Source: Bog-532 sp963720945
GTDB taxonomy: Bacteria; Actinomycetota; Actinomycetes; Streptosporangiales; Streptosporangiaceae
Reading direction: 5' to 3'
DNA length: 64,000 bases
NCBI GenBank assembly: GCA_963720945.1
Contig: CAVRHH010000029.1
Span: forward strand, 744,001-808,000
Below the pieces are notes generated by a model, which ran no database searches, was not told where the DNA came from, and was given only the letters and a program-made list of their open reading frames with translations. The position numbers were made by a program, and so were the translations under genes. Numbering within the stretch: position 1 is the first letter of the stretch; every line of letters begins with the position of its first letter. Below, piece by piece: positions 19,362-28,045 of the stretch.

Positions 19362-19559
19362 CTATTTGCTCGGCTGGGGCGCGGTGCAGGTGATTTTCGG
19401 GTTTACGCCGACGTAGTTGAGGGGGCCCGCAGCGATCGTCACGGCGATCGTGCTGGCCTTGGTGCAGCTGCCGATGGTCCCGTTGTAGTACCCGCGCTGA
19501 CCGGCGGCAATAGCGCCGATAATCAGCCACAGGACAAGAAGTGCCGATCCGATGTGCAT
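19362..19559 (-). CDS. Small secreted or membrane protein
   Basis: A 65-residue protein with an N-terminal hydrophobic segment (IGSALLVLWLIIGAIAAGQRG) that may be a membrane anchor or signal, followed by an outward tail with two cysteines (GTIGSCTKA and KITCTAPQ) that could pair, and the conserved-looking core AAGPLNYVGVNPK. ATG 19559 has a perfect GGAGGT five bases upstream, which makes the gene convincing despite its size. I recall similar small proteins in actinomycetes; function is unknown. Confidence 0.75.
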   Translation of the reverse strand: MHIGSALLVLWLIIGAIAAGQRGYYNGTIGSCTKASTIAVTIAAGPLNYVGVNPKITCTAPQPSK

Positions 19560-19647
19560 AGGGACCTCCGTTAGAACATCCGTTCAGGCATAAAGAGATG
19601 GCCAGCCTGGATTGCCGGTCTTCGCCTTATTCCGGCACCTGCAGAAA

Positions 19648-21135
19648 TCATACCCGGGCGGCGCGCCGGCAAAGCGGGTCCGGCCGGGGCGGGCGCTTTT
19701 TCCGGAAATCTGGAAACGGCAGGCCGTGGTGACCGGGCGGTGCGCCGGCCCGGGGTAAGCGCGGCGCGAACCGGGCGGTGAAGTGCCGGAGCTGGCGGGG
19801 CTGGGACACGATGCGCAGGCCGGCCAGCTGGGCACCGCGGCGGGCGACGCGCGCGGCCACCTCGATCACGTAGTCGATGTGGCTCTGCGTGTAGGTGCGG
19901 CGCGGAATCGCGAGCCGGACCAGGTCCAGCGGGGCGGGAGTCTCGGTGCCGTCCGGGTGCAAGCCGAACATCACCGTGCCGATCTCGCAGCTCCGCACGC
20001 CGCCTTCGGTGTAGAGCGCGCAGGCCAGCGCCTGGCCCGGGTAGTGCAGCGGGTCGATGTGCGGGAGCATGGCGCGGGCGTCGATGAACACCGCATGGCC
20101 CCCGAACGGGACGACGACGGGGATCCCGGCGGCCTCGAGGGCCTCACCGAGATAGGCGACCGAACGGACCCGGTACTGCAGGTAGTCCTCGTCGACGCAT
20201 TCGGTCAGCCCCTGGGCGATCGCCTCCAGGTCACGGCCGGCCAGGCCGCCGTAGGTAGGGAAGCCCTCGGTGAGGATCTCCAGGGTGCGGCACCCTTCGG
20301 CCAGGTCGTCATCGTTGAGGGCCAGCCAGCCGCCGATGTTGGCGAGCGGATCCTTCTTCGCCGACATCGTCATGCCGTCGGCCAGGGCGGCGATCTCCCG
20401 GACGATGGCGGCGACCGGGACGCCGGCGTAGCCCTCTTCGCGGGTCTTGATGAACCAGGCGTTCTCGGCGAACCGGCAGGCGTCCAGGAATAGCGGCTTG
20501 CCGAAGCGGTCGCACACCTCGCGGACCGCGCGGATGTTGGCCAGGCTCACCGGCTGCCCGCCGCCGGAGTTGTTGGTAATGGTCAGCATGACCAGGGGAA
20601 CGGCATCGGCCTGCTCGGTGAGCAGCTTCCCCAGCGCCACGGTGTCCATGTTGCCCTTGAACGGGTGCCGCGCCGACGGCCGGAGCCCCTCCGGGATGGG
20701 CAGGTCGACGGCCTCCGCGCCGGTGAACTCGATGTTGGCGCGGGTGGTGTCGAAGTGGGTGTTGTTCGGGACGATCCGGCCGGGGCCGCCGGTCACGGTG
20801 AACAGGATCTTCTCCGCCGCCCGGCCCTGATGGGCCGGCAGCACGTGCCGGAACGGGAACAGGGCCGTGACCGCGTCCCGGAACCGGTAGAACGACGAAG
20901 CTCCGGCGTAAGCCTCGTTCCCGCGCTGGATGCCGGCCCACTGCTCCGCCGACATCGCCCCGGTGCCGGAGTCGGTGAGCAGGTCGATCAGCACGTCCGC
21001 GGCCCGCAGCTCGAACAGGTTGTACCCGGCGGCGGCCAGCGCGGCGCCCCGCTCCGCCCCCGTGGTCAGCCGCATCGGCTCCACCGAGTGAATGCGGAAC
21101 GGCTCGATGATGGTGCGGAACGGCTCGTCCGTCAT
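19648..21135 (-). CDS. Beta-eliminating lyase (tryptophanase / tyrosine phenol-lyase family)
   Basis: PLP enzyme of about 495 residues. Family marks: YAGASSFYRFRDAVTALFPF, ILFTVTGGPGRIVPNNTHFDTTRANIEF, LTITNNSGGGQPVSLANIR, FLDACRFAENAWFI and the PLP lysine in MTMSAKKDPLANIGG (Lys 260 or 261). Members split tryptophan or tyrosine to pyruvate, ammonia and indole or phenol; I cannot tell which. ATG 21135 is used (a TTG precedes it). A TnpB-type element end abuts this start codon: the bases before the ATG belong to the element, so the original ribosome site was probably lost. The last 40 residues (Pro/Arg-rich) exceed the usual C-terminus. Confidence 0.87.
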   Translation of the reverse strand: MTDEPFRTIIEPFRIHSVEPMRLTTGAERGAALAAAGYNLFELRAADVLIDLLTDSGTGAMSAEQWAGIQRGNEAYAGASSFYRFRDAVTALFPFRHVLPAHQGRAAEKILFTVTGGPGRIVPNNTHFDTTRANIEFTGAEAVDLPIPEGLRPSARHPFKGNMDTVALGKLLTEQADAVPLVMLTITNNSGGGQPVSLANIRAVREVCDRFGKPLFLDACRFAENAWFIKTREEGYAGVPVAAIVREIAALADGMTMSAKKDPLANIGGWLALNDDDLAEGCRTLEILTEGFPTYGGLAGRDLEAIAQGLTECVDEDYLQYRVRSVAYLGEALEAAGIPVVVPFGGHAVFIDARAMLPHIDPLHYPGQALACALYTEGGVRSCEIGTVMFGLHPDGTETPAPLDLVRLAIPRRTYTQSHIDYVIEVAARVARRGAQLAGLRIVSQPRQLRHFTARFAPRLPRAGAPPGHHGLPFPDFRKKRPPRPDPLCRRAARV

Positions 21136-21145
21136 CAAAGTTGCG

Positions 21146-21365
21146 GCGTGGAGACACCGGCCTTCAGGCCGGGGAGGAAACGCCGCTCCCTCCCTTCAGC
21201 GTGTCGCGCGGCATCTACGCACAGATGATCGCTAATGTGTTCGAGATGGTGAAGATGGTGAAGCGGGCATACAAGTACCGCTTCTACCCGACCCCGGAGC
21301 AGGCCGCGGAACTGGCGCGGACCTTCGGCTGCGTCCGCAAGGTCTGGAACCTCCGGGTGGACCTC
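21146..21365 (+). pseudogene. Remnant of IS200/IS605-type tnpB with left end
   Basis: The left end reads GCGGCGTGGAGAC and a hairpin CCGGCCTTCAGGCCGG (21157-21172), nearly the same as at the complete element at 29548. From ATG 21246 or 21255 the frame gives KRAYKYRFYPTPEQAAEL and ARTFGCVRKVWN, the conserved N-terminus of TnpB. After about 21350 similarity stops and no RuvC or zinc-finger part follows, so this is a 5' fragment only. It lies immediately upstream of the lyase start codon on the other strand. Confidence 0.8.
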
Positions 21366-21595
21366 ATCGTTGAAGCCCTGCGCGCGGCCGACGCGTGCTG
21401 CCTCCAGCTAACCCCCACGCGCCCCATCTGTCACCCGCCGCCCTGGGCACCCCGGATCCGGGCGGTGTCGATCCGGGGTGCGTTCGTTCGTGAACAGGAT
21501 GATGCCGGCCCGGCGCGGGCCGGTCACTGAACTGGCGGAGCCGACGGCCGTGCACGCCCGCGACGGCGCCGCCCGGATGGAAGGACACTGCGATC

Positions 21596-21664
21596 ATGGA
21601 ACTGACGGCTGACTTGTTCGCCACGCTGGACGGGTACGCGGCGGGGGAAGGCGCGGGGGCGTAG
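21596..21664 (+). pseudogene. 5' remnant of a RibD C-terminal / dihydrofolate reductase-like gene
   Basis: ATG 21596 with GGAAGGA upstream starts MELTADLFATLDGYAAGEG, a close match to the N-terminus of RibD_C (dihydrofolate reductase-like) proteins, and stops after 22 residues at TAG 21662-21664. The stop touches the left copy of the 19-bp inverted repeat, so the gene seems cut at that point. The rest of the family sequence is not found nearby. Confidence 0.6.
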
Positions 21665-21682
21665 GCCCTCCACTCGGGTCGG
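21664..21682 (+). repeat. Left copy of 19-bp inverted repeat
   Basis: GGCCCTCCACTCGGGTCGG here is exactly the reverse complement of 23391-23409. The two copies enclose the class V aminotransferase gene. Confidence 0.8.
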
Positions 21683-22050
21683 GCCGGCTGGAGGGCCCCG
21701 TACCGCGCTCTCGAACCGTCTTAACAGGCCGGCCGGGCGGCGGCCAAGCTGCCACCCACGTCCTTCTTCCTTGTCAGCGCGGTGTTCCGCTACCCGGGCC
21801 GTCGCTGGCATTCCTGCCGTTCGCGCGTCAGCGTGGCCGTCGTCGGCCTGGAACAATGCTGGCAGCCCCGGCCACTTGCCGCCATTACCGGATGCCTGCT
21901 GCCGTAGCTCCCGCCACTCGCGTCGGATCGTATCCAGGACTGCAGCACCTGCCGGCACCAGCCACCGGCTGGCCCCACTACGACAAGGAGTCTTCGATCC
22001 CGTGACAACCCCCCCCAGCCGCCCGGCCCGTCGCTAGCGGGAACACCGCG

Positions 22051-23187
22051 ATGCTGCTAGCCAGCCAGCGCCACCTTTTCGATGTCCCCGATGAGGTCGT
22101 GTACGTCAACACCGCCAACCTGTCCCCGCTGCTGCACAGTGTCCGCGACGCCGGGCGACGCGGCCTCGACGTGCGCGGCCGCCCTTGGACCATCAGCCCG
22201 CAGGACTGGTTCCGCGACGTTGAAGCCCTCCGCGACCGGGCCGCCCGCCTCCTGCAGACCTCAGCAGCCCACGTGGCCCTCGTTCCGGCCACCAGCTACG
22301 GGCGCGCCATCGCCGCCCGCAACCTGCCGCTGGACCCGGGCGACCGTGTGCTGGTCCTCGCCGGGGAGTACCCGTCGAACTACTACACCTGGCAGCGCGC
22401 CACCCAGCAGTCCGGCGCTGAACTTGGGGTCATAAGCCGCGAGCCCGGCCAGGACTGGGCCAGCGCGATCCTGGACAAGCTAGACGACCAGACTGCTGTC
22501 GTGGCCGTCCCGAACGTCCAGTGGACCGACGGCGCGCTGGTCGACCTGGACGCCATCGCCCCCCGTGTCCGGGATGCCGGCGCGGCGCTCGTCATCGACG
22601 CCAGCCAGTCCCTCGGCGCGATGCAAATCGATCTCTCGTCCTTGCAGCCAGACTTCGTCGTTGCTGTCGGCTACAAGTGGCTGCTGGGCCCGTTCAGCGT
22701 CGGCTACCTCTACGTTGCCGGCCAGCACCTTAACGGCCGGCCACTCGAGGAGAACTGGATCCTGCGGGACAGCTCTGAGGACTTCGCCGCGCTGGTCGAC
22801 TACACCGATCAGTACCTGCCCGGCGCCCGCCGCTACGACGTCGGTCAGCGCACCAACTTCGGCCTCGTCCCGATGGCCATCGCCGCGGTCGACCAACTGC
22901 TCGCCTGGGATGTGCCCAACATTGCGCACACCCTGCAGGCCGTCACCGACCAGATCACCCACCGCGCCGCCAGCCTTGGGCTTCCCGCCCCGCCCCGCCA
23001 GACCCGAGGCCCCCATATGCTCGGACTGCCGATTCCCCGTGGCACCGGCACCCGTCTCCTGAACGTTCTTCACGACGCTGGCGTGTCCGCCAGCGTCCGA
23101 GGCTCTGCCCTGCGCCTGTCCCCCCACCTGCACACCACCGACGATGACATCGACCGGCTCACCACCGCCCTTGGCACCGCTCTCTGA
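22051..23187 (+). CDS. Class V aminotransferase (cysteine desulfurase-like fold)
   Basis: A 378-residue PLP enzyme. Seen: VYVNTANLSPLLHSVRDAG near the start, LVPATSYGRAIAARNL, the aspartate stretch ALVIDASQSLGAMQIDL, and the PLP lysine in VGYKWLLGPFSVGYLY (Lys 209). The active-site cysteine loop of true cysteine desulfurases is not evident (the C-terminal part reads GVSASVRGSALRLSPHLHTTDDDI), so it is more likely an aminotransferase or epimerase-type relative such as those in natural-product or amino-sugar metabolism. Start ATG 22051 has a weak ribosome site. It stands alone between inverted repeats in a decayed area, which suggests acquisition as a unit. Confidence 0.8.
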   Translation: MLLASQRHLFDVPDEVVYVNTANLSPLLHSVRDAGRRGLDVRGRPWTISPQDWFRDVEALRDRAARLLQTSAAHVALVPATSYGRAIAARNLPLDPGDRVLVLAGEYPSNYYTWQRATQQSGAELGVISREPGQDWASAILDKLDDQTAVVAVPNVQWTDGALVDLDAIAPRVRDAGAALVIDASQSLGAMQIDLSSLQPDFVVAVGYKWLLGPFSVGYLYVAGQHLNGRPLEENWILRDSSEDFAALVDYTDQYLPGARRYDVGQRTNFGLVPMAIAAVDQLLAWDVPNIAHTLQAVTDQITHRAASLGLPAPPRQTRGPHMLGLPIPRGTGTRLLNVLHDAGVSASVRGSALRLSPHLHTTDDDIDRLTTALGTAL

Positions 23188-23390
23188 CAGCCAGCCCCCA
23201 TTCAGCGCATCCTGTTCCGCAGGCCGATTCCTAAACGGGACACACACCTTTATCGACATCGGCTAACAGGCTTACCGTACGTTCCCGGTCCGATGTTGTC
23301 CGAGCCCCCGAAGCACCGGCCCGAGTGGTCGCCCCGTCGGCACTCCGGCCAGCACGGCGATCACAGAGAGCTACGTTGGGGCTGGTCGGG

Positions 23391-23409
23391 CCGACCCGAG
23401 TGGAGGGCC
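23391..23409 (-). repeat. Right copy of 19-bp inverted repeat
   Basis: CCGACCCGAGTGGAGGGCC, exact inverse of 21664-21682. The 298-bp gap it lies in (23188-23485) has no other recognised feature. Confidence 0.8.
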
Positions 23410-23485
23410 ATGCTCGAGTACCGGCCGGACCACGGCGCGGACGGCTAACGGGCGAGGCGGGTCTCGTCGAGACCGGGAAGCTGGA

Positions 23486-24442
23486 TCAGGCCCCGAGCCA
23501 GGCGGGGGTGAGCTGGCCTTCGGCGACGATGACAGCGGGGCCGGTCAGCAGGGTGGTCTGCGGGGTGAGCGTGACGGTCAGGTCACCGCCGGGAACCCGG
23601 ATGGCCCAGGTGCCCTCTTCCTCACCCGCGGCCCGCGCGGCGGCGACGGCGGCGGCGACCGCGCCGGTGCCGCAGGACCGGGTCGGGCCGGAACCGCGCT
23701 CGTAGACGCTCAGCTGCGCGCTCCGCTCGCCGGTCAGCCGGACCAGTTCGACGTTGGCGCCGTCGGGGAAAAGCACCGGATCGAGCTCGGGCGGCGCGGA
23801 CCAGTCATCATCGTCGGCGGGCGCGTCCACCAGGCAGGCCAGGTGCGGGTTGCCGACCGAAATCCGCACGCCGTCGCGGGTGAGGCCGCCGACCGAGGCC
23901 TGCCCGGGGCCGAGCACCGACGCGGGGCCCATGTCCACGGTGACCTGGCCGTCGGGCTCAAGGCGGACCAGGCGGGTCCCGCCGCGGGTCTCGATCGCGA
24001 ACTCGGGGCCGTGGGCCAGGCCGTGCTCGACGAGGTAGCGGGCGAACACCCGGGCCCCGTTGCCGCACATCTCGGCCACGGTGCCGTCGGCGTTGCGGTA
24101 GTCCATGAACCACTGGGCGGCGAGCCGGCCGCCCGGCTCATCGATCGGGGCCCCGGCCTCGGCGATGGCGGCCGGCGAGGCGAGCGCGGTCGCGGCGGCG
24201 GAGGTCAGCATGTCGCTGGCGGAGCCGTCAGAGTCTGCGGCCCGGAACGCGCCGGGGCCGCTCTCGGTCAGCGCGGCGGCCAGCACCTCGACCTCCACGA
24301 TGCGGAGCACCCCGTCCGCGCCGATGCCCGCCCGGCGGTCGCACAGCCTGCGCACCAGATCGGGCGTGAGGTCGAGCTCGGCGTCGGGATCGGGCAGGAT
24401 CACGAAGTCGTTTTCCGTGCCGTGTCCCTTCGCGAAGTGCAT
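23486..24442 (-). CDS. dapF: Diaminopimelate epimerase
   Basis: Converts LL- to meso-diaminopimelate for peptidoglycan and lysine. The protein has both catalytic cysteines: EMCGNGAR (Cys 126) and TRSCGTGA (Cys 257), plus the N-terminal FAKGHGTENDF and GIGADGVLR. At 318 residues it is longer than usual because of an Ala/Ser-rich insert of about 55 residues (residues 52-107) between GIGADGVLR and WFMDYRNADG. ATG 24442 with GGGAG directly in front. In relatives dapF follows miaA; here a regulator block is inserted between them. Confidence 0.95.
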   Translation of the reverse strand: MHFAKGHGTENDFVILPDPDAELDLTPDLVRRLCDRRAGIGADGVLRIVEVEVLAAALTESGPGAFRAADSDGSASDMLTSAAATALASPAAIAEAGAPIDEPGGRLAAQWFMDYRNADGTVAEMCGNGARVFARYLVEHGLAHGPEFAIETRGGTRLVRLEPDGQVTVDMGPASVLGPGQASVGGLTRDGVRISVGNPHLACLVDAPADDDDWSAPPELDPVLFPDGANVELVRLTGERSAQLSVYERGSGPTRSCGTGAVAAAVAAARAAGEEEGTWAIRVPGGDLTVTLTPQTTLLTGPAVIVAEGQLTPAWLGA

Positions 24443-24498
24443 CTCCCGATGCTATCCGGCGACGCTGTCCAGCTGGCAGCCAGCGAGCCGCCCCGCGT

Positions 24499-25101
24499 TC
24501 AGCGCCAGGCGCCCCCGGTCTTCACCGCTGGCCGGTAATCGCCCCCGGCCACCCTCCGCGATACCTCCTGCCATTCGCGGATCACTCTTCGCCTGCCGTC
24601 CGGGATCTTCGGCCAGCTGTCCCTCGTGACGAGCGCGCCGCCGTACACCGGCTCCCAGGAAATGGCGTAGCAGAACGCGGCCTCGGGCAGCAGAGTGCGC
24701 AGGGCGTGGATCGCCCGGCGGTGATACCACTTGCTCACGGCGGTCAGCCGCAGCCCCGACGCGACGGCCTCACGCAGGAACGTCAGCGATCGTTCGACGT
24801 TCTGCCAGGTGTTGGCGGACTGGTCCTCGACGCGGATCGCGGCGTCCGGAACCCCGGCCGCCGTCAGGAGCTGCCGGAACATCTGGCCCTCGACAACGCC
24901 GTTGTGGCGATTGACTCCGCCGGTAACGATAACCAGCGGCGCAAGGCCGTCGCGGTGCCGCTCGGCGACGATGGCGGCAGGCTGAGCCTGGTTGGTGCCG
25001 AAGATGACATGCGCGGTCGGCTCGTCCGGTGGCGGCGCCTCGATGTCCACGTACGCCGTGATCGCCGCAATTTGGTCCGGGGTCAGCTCATCGTCACTCA
25101 C
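24499..25101 (-). CDS. YdcF/ElyC-family protein (DUF218)
   Basis: A 200-residue protein of the DUF218 (YdcF) fold. Marks: AHVIFGTNQAQPA near residue 30, PLVIVTGGVNRHNGVVEGQMFRQLL, the acidic VEDQSANTWQNVERSL and LTAVSKWYHRRAIHAL with the conserved His. No membrane anchor is present, so it is a cytoplasmic member. GTG 25101 overlaps the stop of the XRE gene (GTGA), so both are translated together. Biochemical role of this group is poorly known. Confidence 0.82.
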   Translation of the reverse strand: MSDDELTPDQIAAITAYVDIEAPPPDEPTAHVIFGTNQAQPAAIVAERHRDGLAPLVIVTGGVNRHNGVVEGQMFRQLLTAAGVPDAAIRVEDQSANTWQNVERSLTFLREAVASGLRLTAVSKWYHRRAIHALRTLLPEAAFCYAISWEPVYGGALVTRDSWPKIPDGRRRVIREWQEVSRRVAGGDYRPAVKTGGAWR

Positions 25102-26342
25102 GACGGCACTCCTCGCGCCATGCCCGGACTCGTCGCGGGCCGGTGCAGCCCTCCGGCCACTTCCACGTAGCTGGTGTGGTAGCTGACGGCAGGTGCGCTG
25201 CCCGGAAAAGTTCCCGCGAGAAGATTATCCAGCCTTCCCGCCAGCACCATCGTCGGCCAGGCAGTTCCACATTTCAGTGCCGCCCGGCCGGCGGCTGAGG
25301 CGGCATCTGCGTATCCCAGCCTGGCCTGAGCCAATCCCAAGATCAGCAGCGTCCGGGCGTACTTGGCCGGCTGGGCGCCTGGGCCTCCCGCGTACACGGT
25401 GTCGATGACACGACGGGCCACTTCACCGGCATCCCGGTACCTGCCAATCAGCAGCAGGGATGTCGCGGTGTACGGAGGATCCTCGGCCAGCGGGATGGAG
25501 AAGGCACCGACCGCGTCGATGCCTGGTGTTAGCACTTCGATGGCCGCAGCGGCTTTGCGCCTGGCGGCTGCCATGCCATCGGCGTCACCCAGCATGGCCA
25601 AGCTGCGCATCTCCTGCGCCGCGAGCTTGGCATGAATCACGGTGCCTCGCTCGGTGACGGTCTGCCCGAATCCGGCGAGCGCGGCCGAGCGGTGCGCCTG
25701 GCCTTGGTAGTGGGCGATCAGTGCCCGGGTCAGGGCCGCCCAGCCCGCCAGCTCCGGGTGCCCGGCATCCTGCCCCTGGTGCTCGGTGTCGGAGCACCAT
25801 ACGAGTGCCGCCGCATGATCGCCCATGTCGGTAGCCGACATCGCCAGGAGGGCAGATAGCCATCCGGCCGAAACCAGCAGATCTGAGCGCTGCCTGGTCG
25901 CCGTATTGGCGAGCAGCGAGTTAGCAACGGATCTGACGCTCAGCAGTTCGTCGTAGACAGCCGCCGAGGTCGTCGTGGAAATCAGATGCGAGTAATGCGG
26001 GATCAGCTCAGACAGGCCGTCGGCGGCGACGTCGAGACCAGTGGTCCCGGTGTCCGCCGCAGCGCGGAGCGCCTCGGCCACTCTGGACCGCGGCCTATCT
26101 GGTGACGGCCTCGCGGCTTTAACTGGCCGTCTCGACGCCTGTTCATCCGCGGCGACCCTGATCTGCCCTCCGGCGTCAAGGGCAACGTCGAGGCGCGCCC
26201 CCAGGTGCGGGGTGACGGGCTTGCGCCCGCTCAGGACTTTGGACAGATAGCTCGGGTCGTAGTGAGCCGTGCGGGCGAGTCCGCGCAGGGATACGCCGCG
26301 TGCCTGCATGAACCGCCGTACCACAGCGGGGAAGTCCGCCAT
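25098..26342 (-). CDS. XRE regulator with TPR-like C-terminal domain
   Basis: Product of 414 residues from ATG 26342 (MADFPAVVRRFMQARG). The N-terminal helix-turn-helix is SLRGLARTAHYDPSYLSKVLSGRKPVTPHLGARLD; the rest is all-helical and repetitive (DHAAALVWCSDTEHQG, AGWAALTRALIAHYQGQAH, ARTLLILGLAQARLGYADAA), like TPR-containing actinobacterial regulators. It shares a GTGA junction with the ydcF-like gene and is divergent from a small-protein gene at 26484, a pairing often seen with such regulators. Ligand unknown; peptide or small-molecule sensing is only inferred. Confidence 0.83.
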   Translation of the reverse strand: MADFPAVVRRFMQARGVSLRGLARTAHYDPSYLSKVLSGRKPVTPHLGARLDVALDAGGQIRVAADEQASRRPVKAARPSPDRPRSRVAEALRAAADTGTTGLDVAADGLSELIPHYSHLISTTTSAAVYDELLSVRSVANSLLANTATRQRSDLLVSAGWLSALLAMSATDMGDHAAALVWCSDTEHQGQDAGHPELAGWAALTRALIAHYQGQAHRSAALAGFGQTVTERGTVIHAKLAAQEMRSLAMLGDADGMAAARRKAAAAIEVLTPGIDAVGAFSIPLAEDPPYTATSLLLIGRYRDAGEVARRVIDTVYAGGPGAQPAKYARTLLILGLAQARLGYADAASAAGRAALKCGTAWPTMVLAGRLDNLLAGTFPGSAPAVSYHTSYVEVAGGLHRPATSPGMARGVPS

Positions 26343-26483
26343 TGCCTCGGGCCAATCACGCAGAAGTGTGGACCTGTGGACCTGCGGCCAGGCCGGGAAG
26401 ACCACGGGCCACTCCTTCCAGGCTACGCGCGACGCGGGTTGGCTGTGCGTGTTCGCTCAGGCACACACGAAGGAGTGACCGGA

Positions 26484-26693
26484 ATGCAATCCGCGAGCCG
26501 GGCAGACGCCCTCGATGATCTCTCCTGGCACTGGGGCGAGGCCTATGACATCGCCGTGACCCGCGCCGGGTGGGTCGCCAAGCGCCTGGACAACGGCCGC
26601 GCATTGGTGGCGGCCACACCGGAAGAGCTGCACACGATGATCCAGGCCGACTATGAGGCTGAGCCAGTCCCGCGTGACCTGGTGGCGTGGTGA
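26484..26693 (+). CDS. Small conserved protein, partner of XRE regulator
   Basis: A 69-residue acidic protein: LDDLSWHWGEAYDIAVTRAG, VAKRLDNGRALVAATPEEL, MIQADYEAEPVPRDL. I recall small actinobacterial proteins of this shape next to XRE regulators. ATG 26484 has AAGGAG eight bases upstream. Its stop overlaps the GTG start of the next small gene. Function unknown. Confidence 0.75.
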   Translation: MQSASRADALDDLSWHWGEAYDIAVTRAGWVAKRLDNGRALVAATPEELHTMIQADYEAEPVPRDLVAW

Positions 26694-26946
26694 CCGGCTG
26701 GCCGCTGCGGCCCGTTGCGGCCGCGCAGGTCCAAGCCGCCGCAACTGGCCGCTGCGGCCCGTTGCGGCCGCGCAGGTCCAAGCCGCCGCACTGCGTGCCG
26801 CGTTCCCGGGCTACGCGGTCAACGTCTCGGCAGGCCGCGGCGAGAAACCCTGGTTCGAGGTGGTGAGCCGGAATGGCGGCGACCCCTACTGCCTCATCAG
26901 CGACGATGCCCGCGAGATATGGCATGTGCTACGCCGGGCGCACTGA
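26690..26946 (+). pseudogene. Small partner gene broken by a 47-bp tandem duplication
   Basis: GTG 26690 overlaps the previous stop and begins VTGWPLRPVAAAQVQAAA; after the duplication the frame is wrong. Removing one 47-bp copy gives a clean 70-residue protein ending AFPGYAVNVSAGRGEKPWF, NGGDPYCLISDDAREIWHVL. The ending matches small proteins that accompany the previous gene type, so the ancestral gene was real. As written, only a later start in the downstream frame could give a shortened product. Confidence 0.75.
26698..26791 (+). repeat. 47-bp tandem duplication
   Basis: Copy one starts at 26698 and copy two at 26745; 46 of 47 positions are identical. Because 47 is not a multiple of three it shifts the frame of the small gene it lies in. 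Confidence 0.95.
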
Positions 26947-26959
26947 TGGTGCCGGAGGC

Positions 26960-27898
26960 TCAGGAAGAGGCACGGGGAGCCCTTTCCGGTTGCGGCAGGC
27001 GTGCGCCAGCCATGGCGATCACCTGATCGAGAAGACATCGCTCGTCATCGCCAGGGCCCATCAGCGCGTCAAGCCAGGTGATGCGGGGGTCGCGGCGGAA
27101 CCAGGATTCCTGGCGGCGGGCGAACCGGCGGGTGGCCCGGATGGTCTCCTCGCGGGCCTGCTCCAGGGTCCACTCCCCCGCCAGGTGACGCAGCATCTGC
27201 GCGTAGCCGAGCGCGCGGCTCGCGGTCCGGCCCTCCCGCAGGCCGTCGCGTTCCAGGCGGCGCACCTCGTCCTCGAACCCGCCGCGCCACATCGCGTCCA
27301 CCCGGGCCGCGATGCGCCGGTCGAGTTCCTCGCGGGGGACCCGCACGCCGATCTGCACCGCGGGGCGGGACGACTCGTACGCCGGGAGCGTCGCGGTAAA
27401 GGGGCGGCCGGAGATCTCGATCACCTCCAGCGCACGGACGACCCGGCGGCCGTTGCTGGGCAGGATCGCCGCGGCCGCGGCCGGGTCGAGGGCGGCCAGC
27501 CTGGTGTGCAGGGCGGTGGCGCCCTCGGCGGCCAGTTCGGTTTCGAGGCGCTCGCGGACGGCCTGGTCGGTGCCGGGGAAGTTCAGGTCGCCGAGGGCCC
27601 CGCGAATGTACAGGCCGGACCCGCCGACCAGGATCGGCACCCGGCCGCGCGCGGTGACGTCGTCGATGACGGCGCGGGCCAGCCGCTGGTAGTCAGCCAC
27701 GCTGGCGGCCTGGCGGACGTCCCAGATGTCCAGCAGGTGGTGCGGTACACCCCGTCGTTCCTGCGCGGTGAGCTTGGCGGTCCCGATGTCCATGCCCCGG
27801 TAGAGCTGCATCGAGTCGGCGTTGATCACCTCACCGCCGAGGGCACGCGCCAGGCCGACGGCAAGCGCCGACTTGCCCGCCGCGGTCGGGCCCACCAC
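26960..27898 (-). CDS. miaA: tRNA dimethylallyltransferase MiaA
   Basis: Adds the dimethylallyl group to A37 of tRNAs reading UNN codons; MiaB then methylthiolates it. Seen: P-loop VGPTAAGKSALAVGLA, INADSMQLYRGMDIGTAK, HLLDIWDVRQAASVADY, GGSGLYIRG and ALGYAQMLRHLAGEW, ARRQESWFRRDPRITWLD. The listed start is GTG 27898, which removes the usual few residues before the P-loop. In-frame codons further up (VQVVAVVGPTAAG) have no start. An ATG at 28032, 13 bp past the miaB stop, begins MTDESPGDAARPGPLGLAAD but is one frame off; a one-base deletion in the 15-bp repeat at 27934-27978 could explain this. So either translation starts at GTG or the gene is frameshifted near its 5' end. Confidence 0.9.
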   Translation of the reverse strand: MVGPTAAGKSALAVGLARALGGEVINADSMQLYRGMDIGTAKLTAQERRGVPHHLLDIWDVRQAASVADYQRLARAVIDDVTARGRVPILVGGSGLYIRGALGDLNFPGTDQAVRERLETELAAEGATALHTRLAALDPAAAAAILPSNGRRVVRALEVIEISGRPFTATLPAYESSRPAVQIGVRVPREELDRRIAARVDAMWRGGFEDEVRRLERDGLREGRTASRALGYAQMLRHLAGEWTLEQAREETIRATRRFARRQESWFRRDPRITWLDALMGPGDDERCLLDQVIAMAGARLPQPERAPRASS

Positions 27899-27933
27899 GG
27901 CGACGACCTGGACGGCGCGGCCTGCCCGGCCTG

Positions 27934-27978
27934 TCTGGTCCGGTCGGCTCTGGTCCGGTCGGCTCTGGTCCGGTCGGC
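27934..27978. repeat. 15-bp tandem repeat at 5' end of miaA
   Basis: Three perfect units of TCTGGTCCGGTCGGC. It lies between the miaB stop and the miaA P-loop and coincides with the apparent frame break. Confidence 0.95.
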
Positions 27979-28045
27979 GGCGAGGCCCAGCGGCCCGGGG
28001 CGCGCCGCGTCGCCCGGCGATTCGTCCGTCATGGGGCCGCGGGCG

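Larger units (their letters stand above)
21366..22050. other. Decayed region between tnpB remnant and aminotransferase
   Basis: No complete gene is seen. The only recognisable piece is a RibD-like start at 21596. The stretch 21700-22050 has no supported frame: open frames are short and unlike known proteins. A hairpin of nine-bp arms GGCCCTCCA / TGGAGGGCC lies at 21664-21697 and could act as a terminator. Confidence 0.5.
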
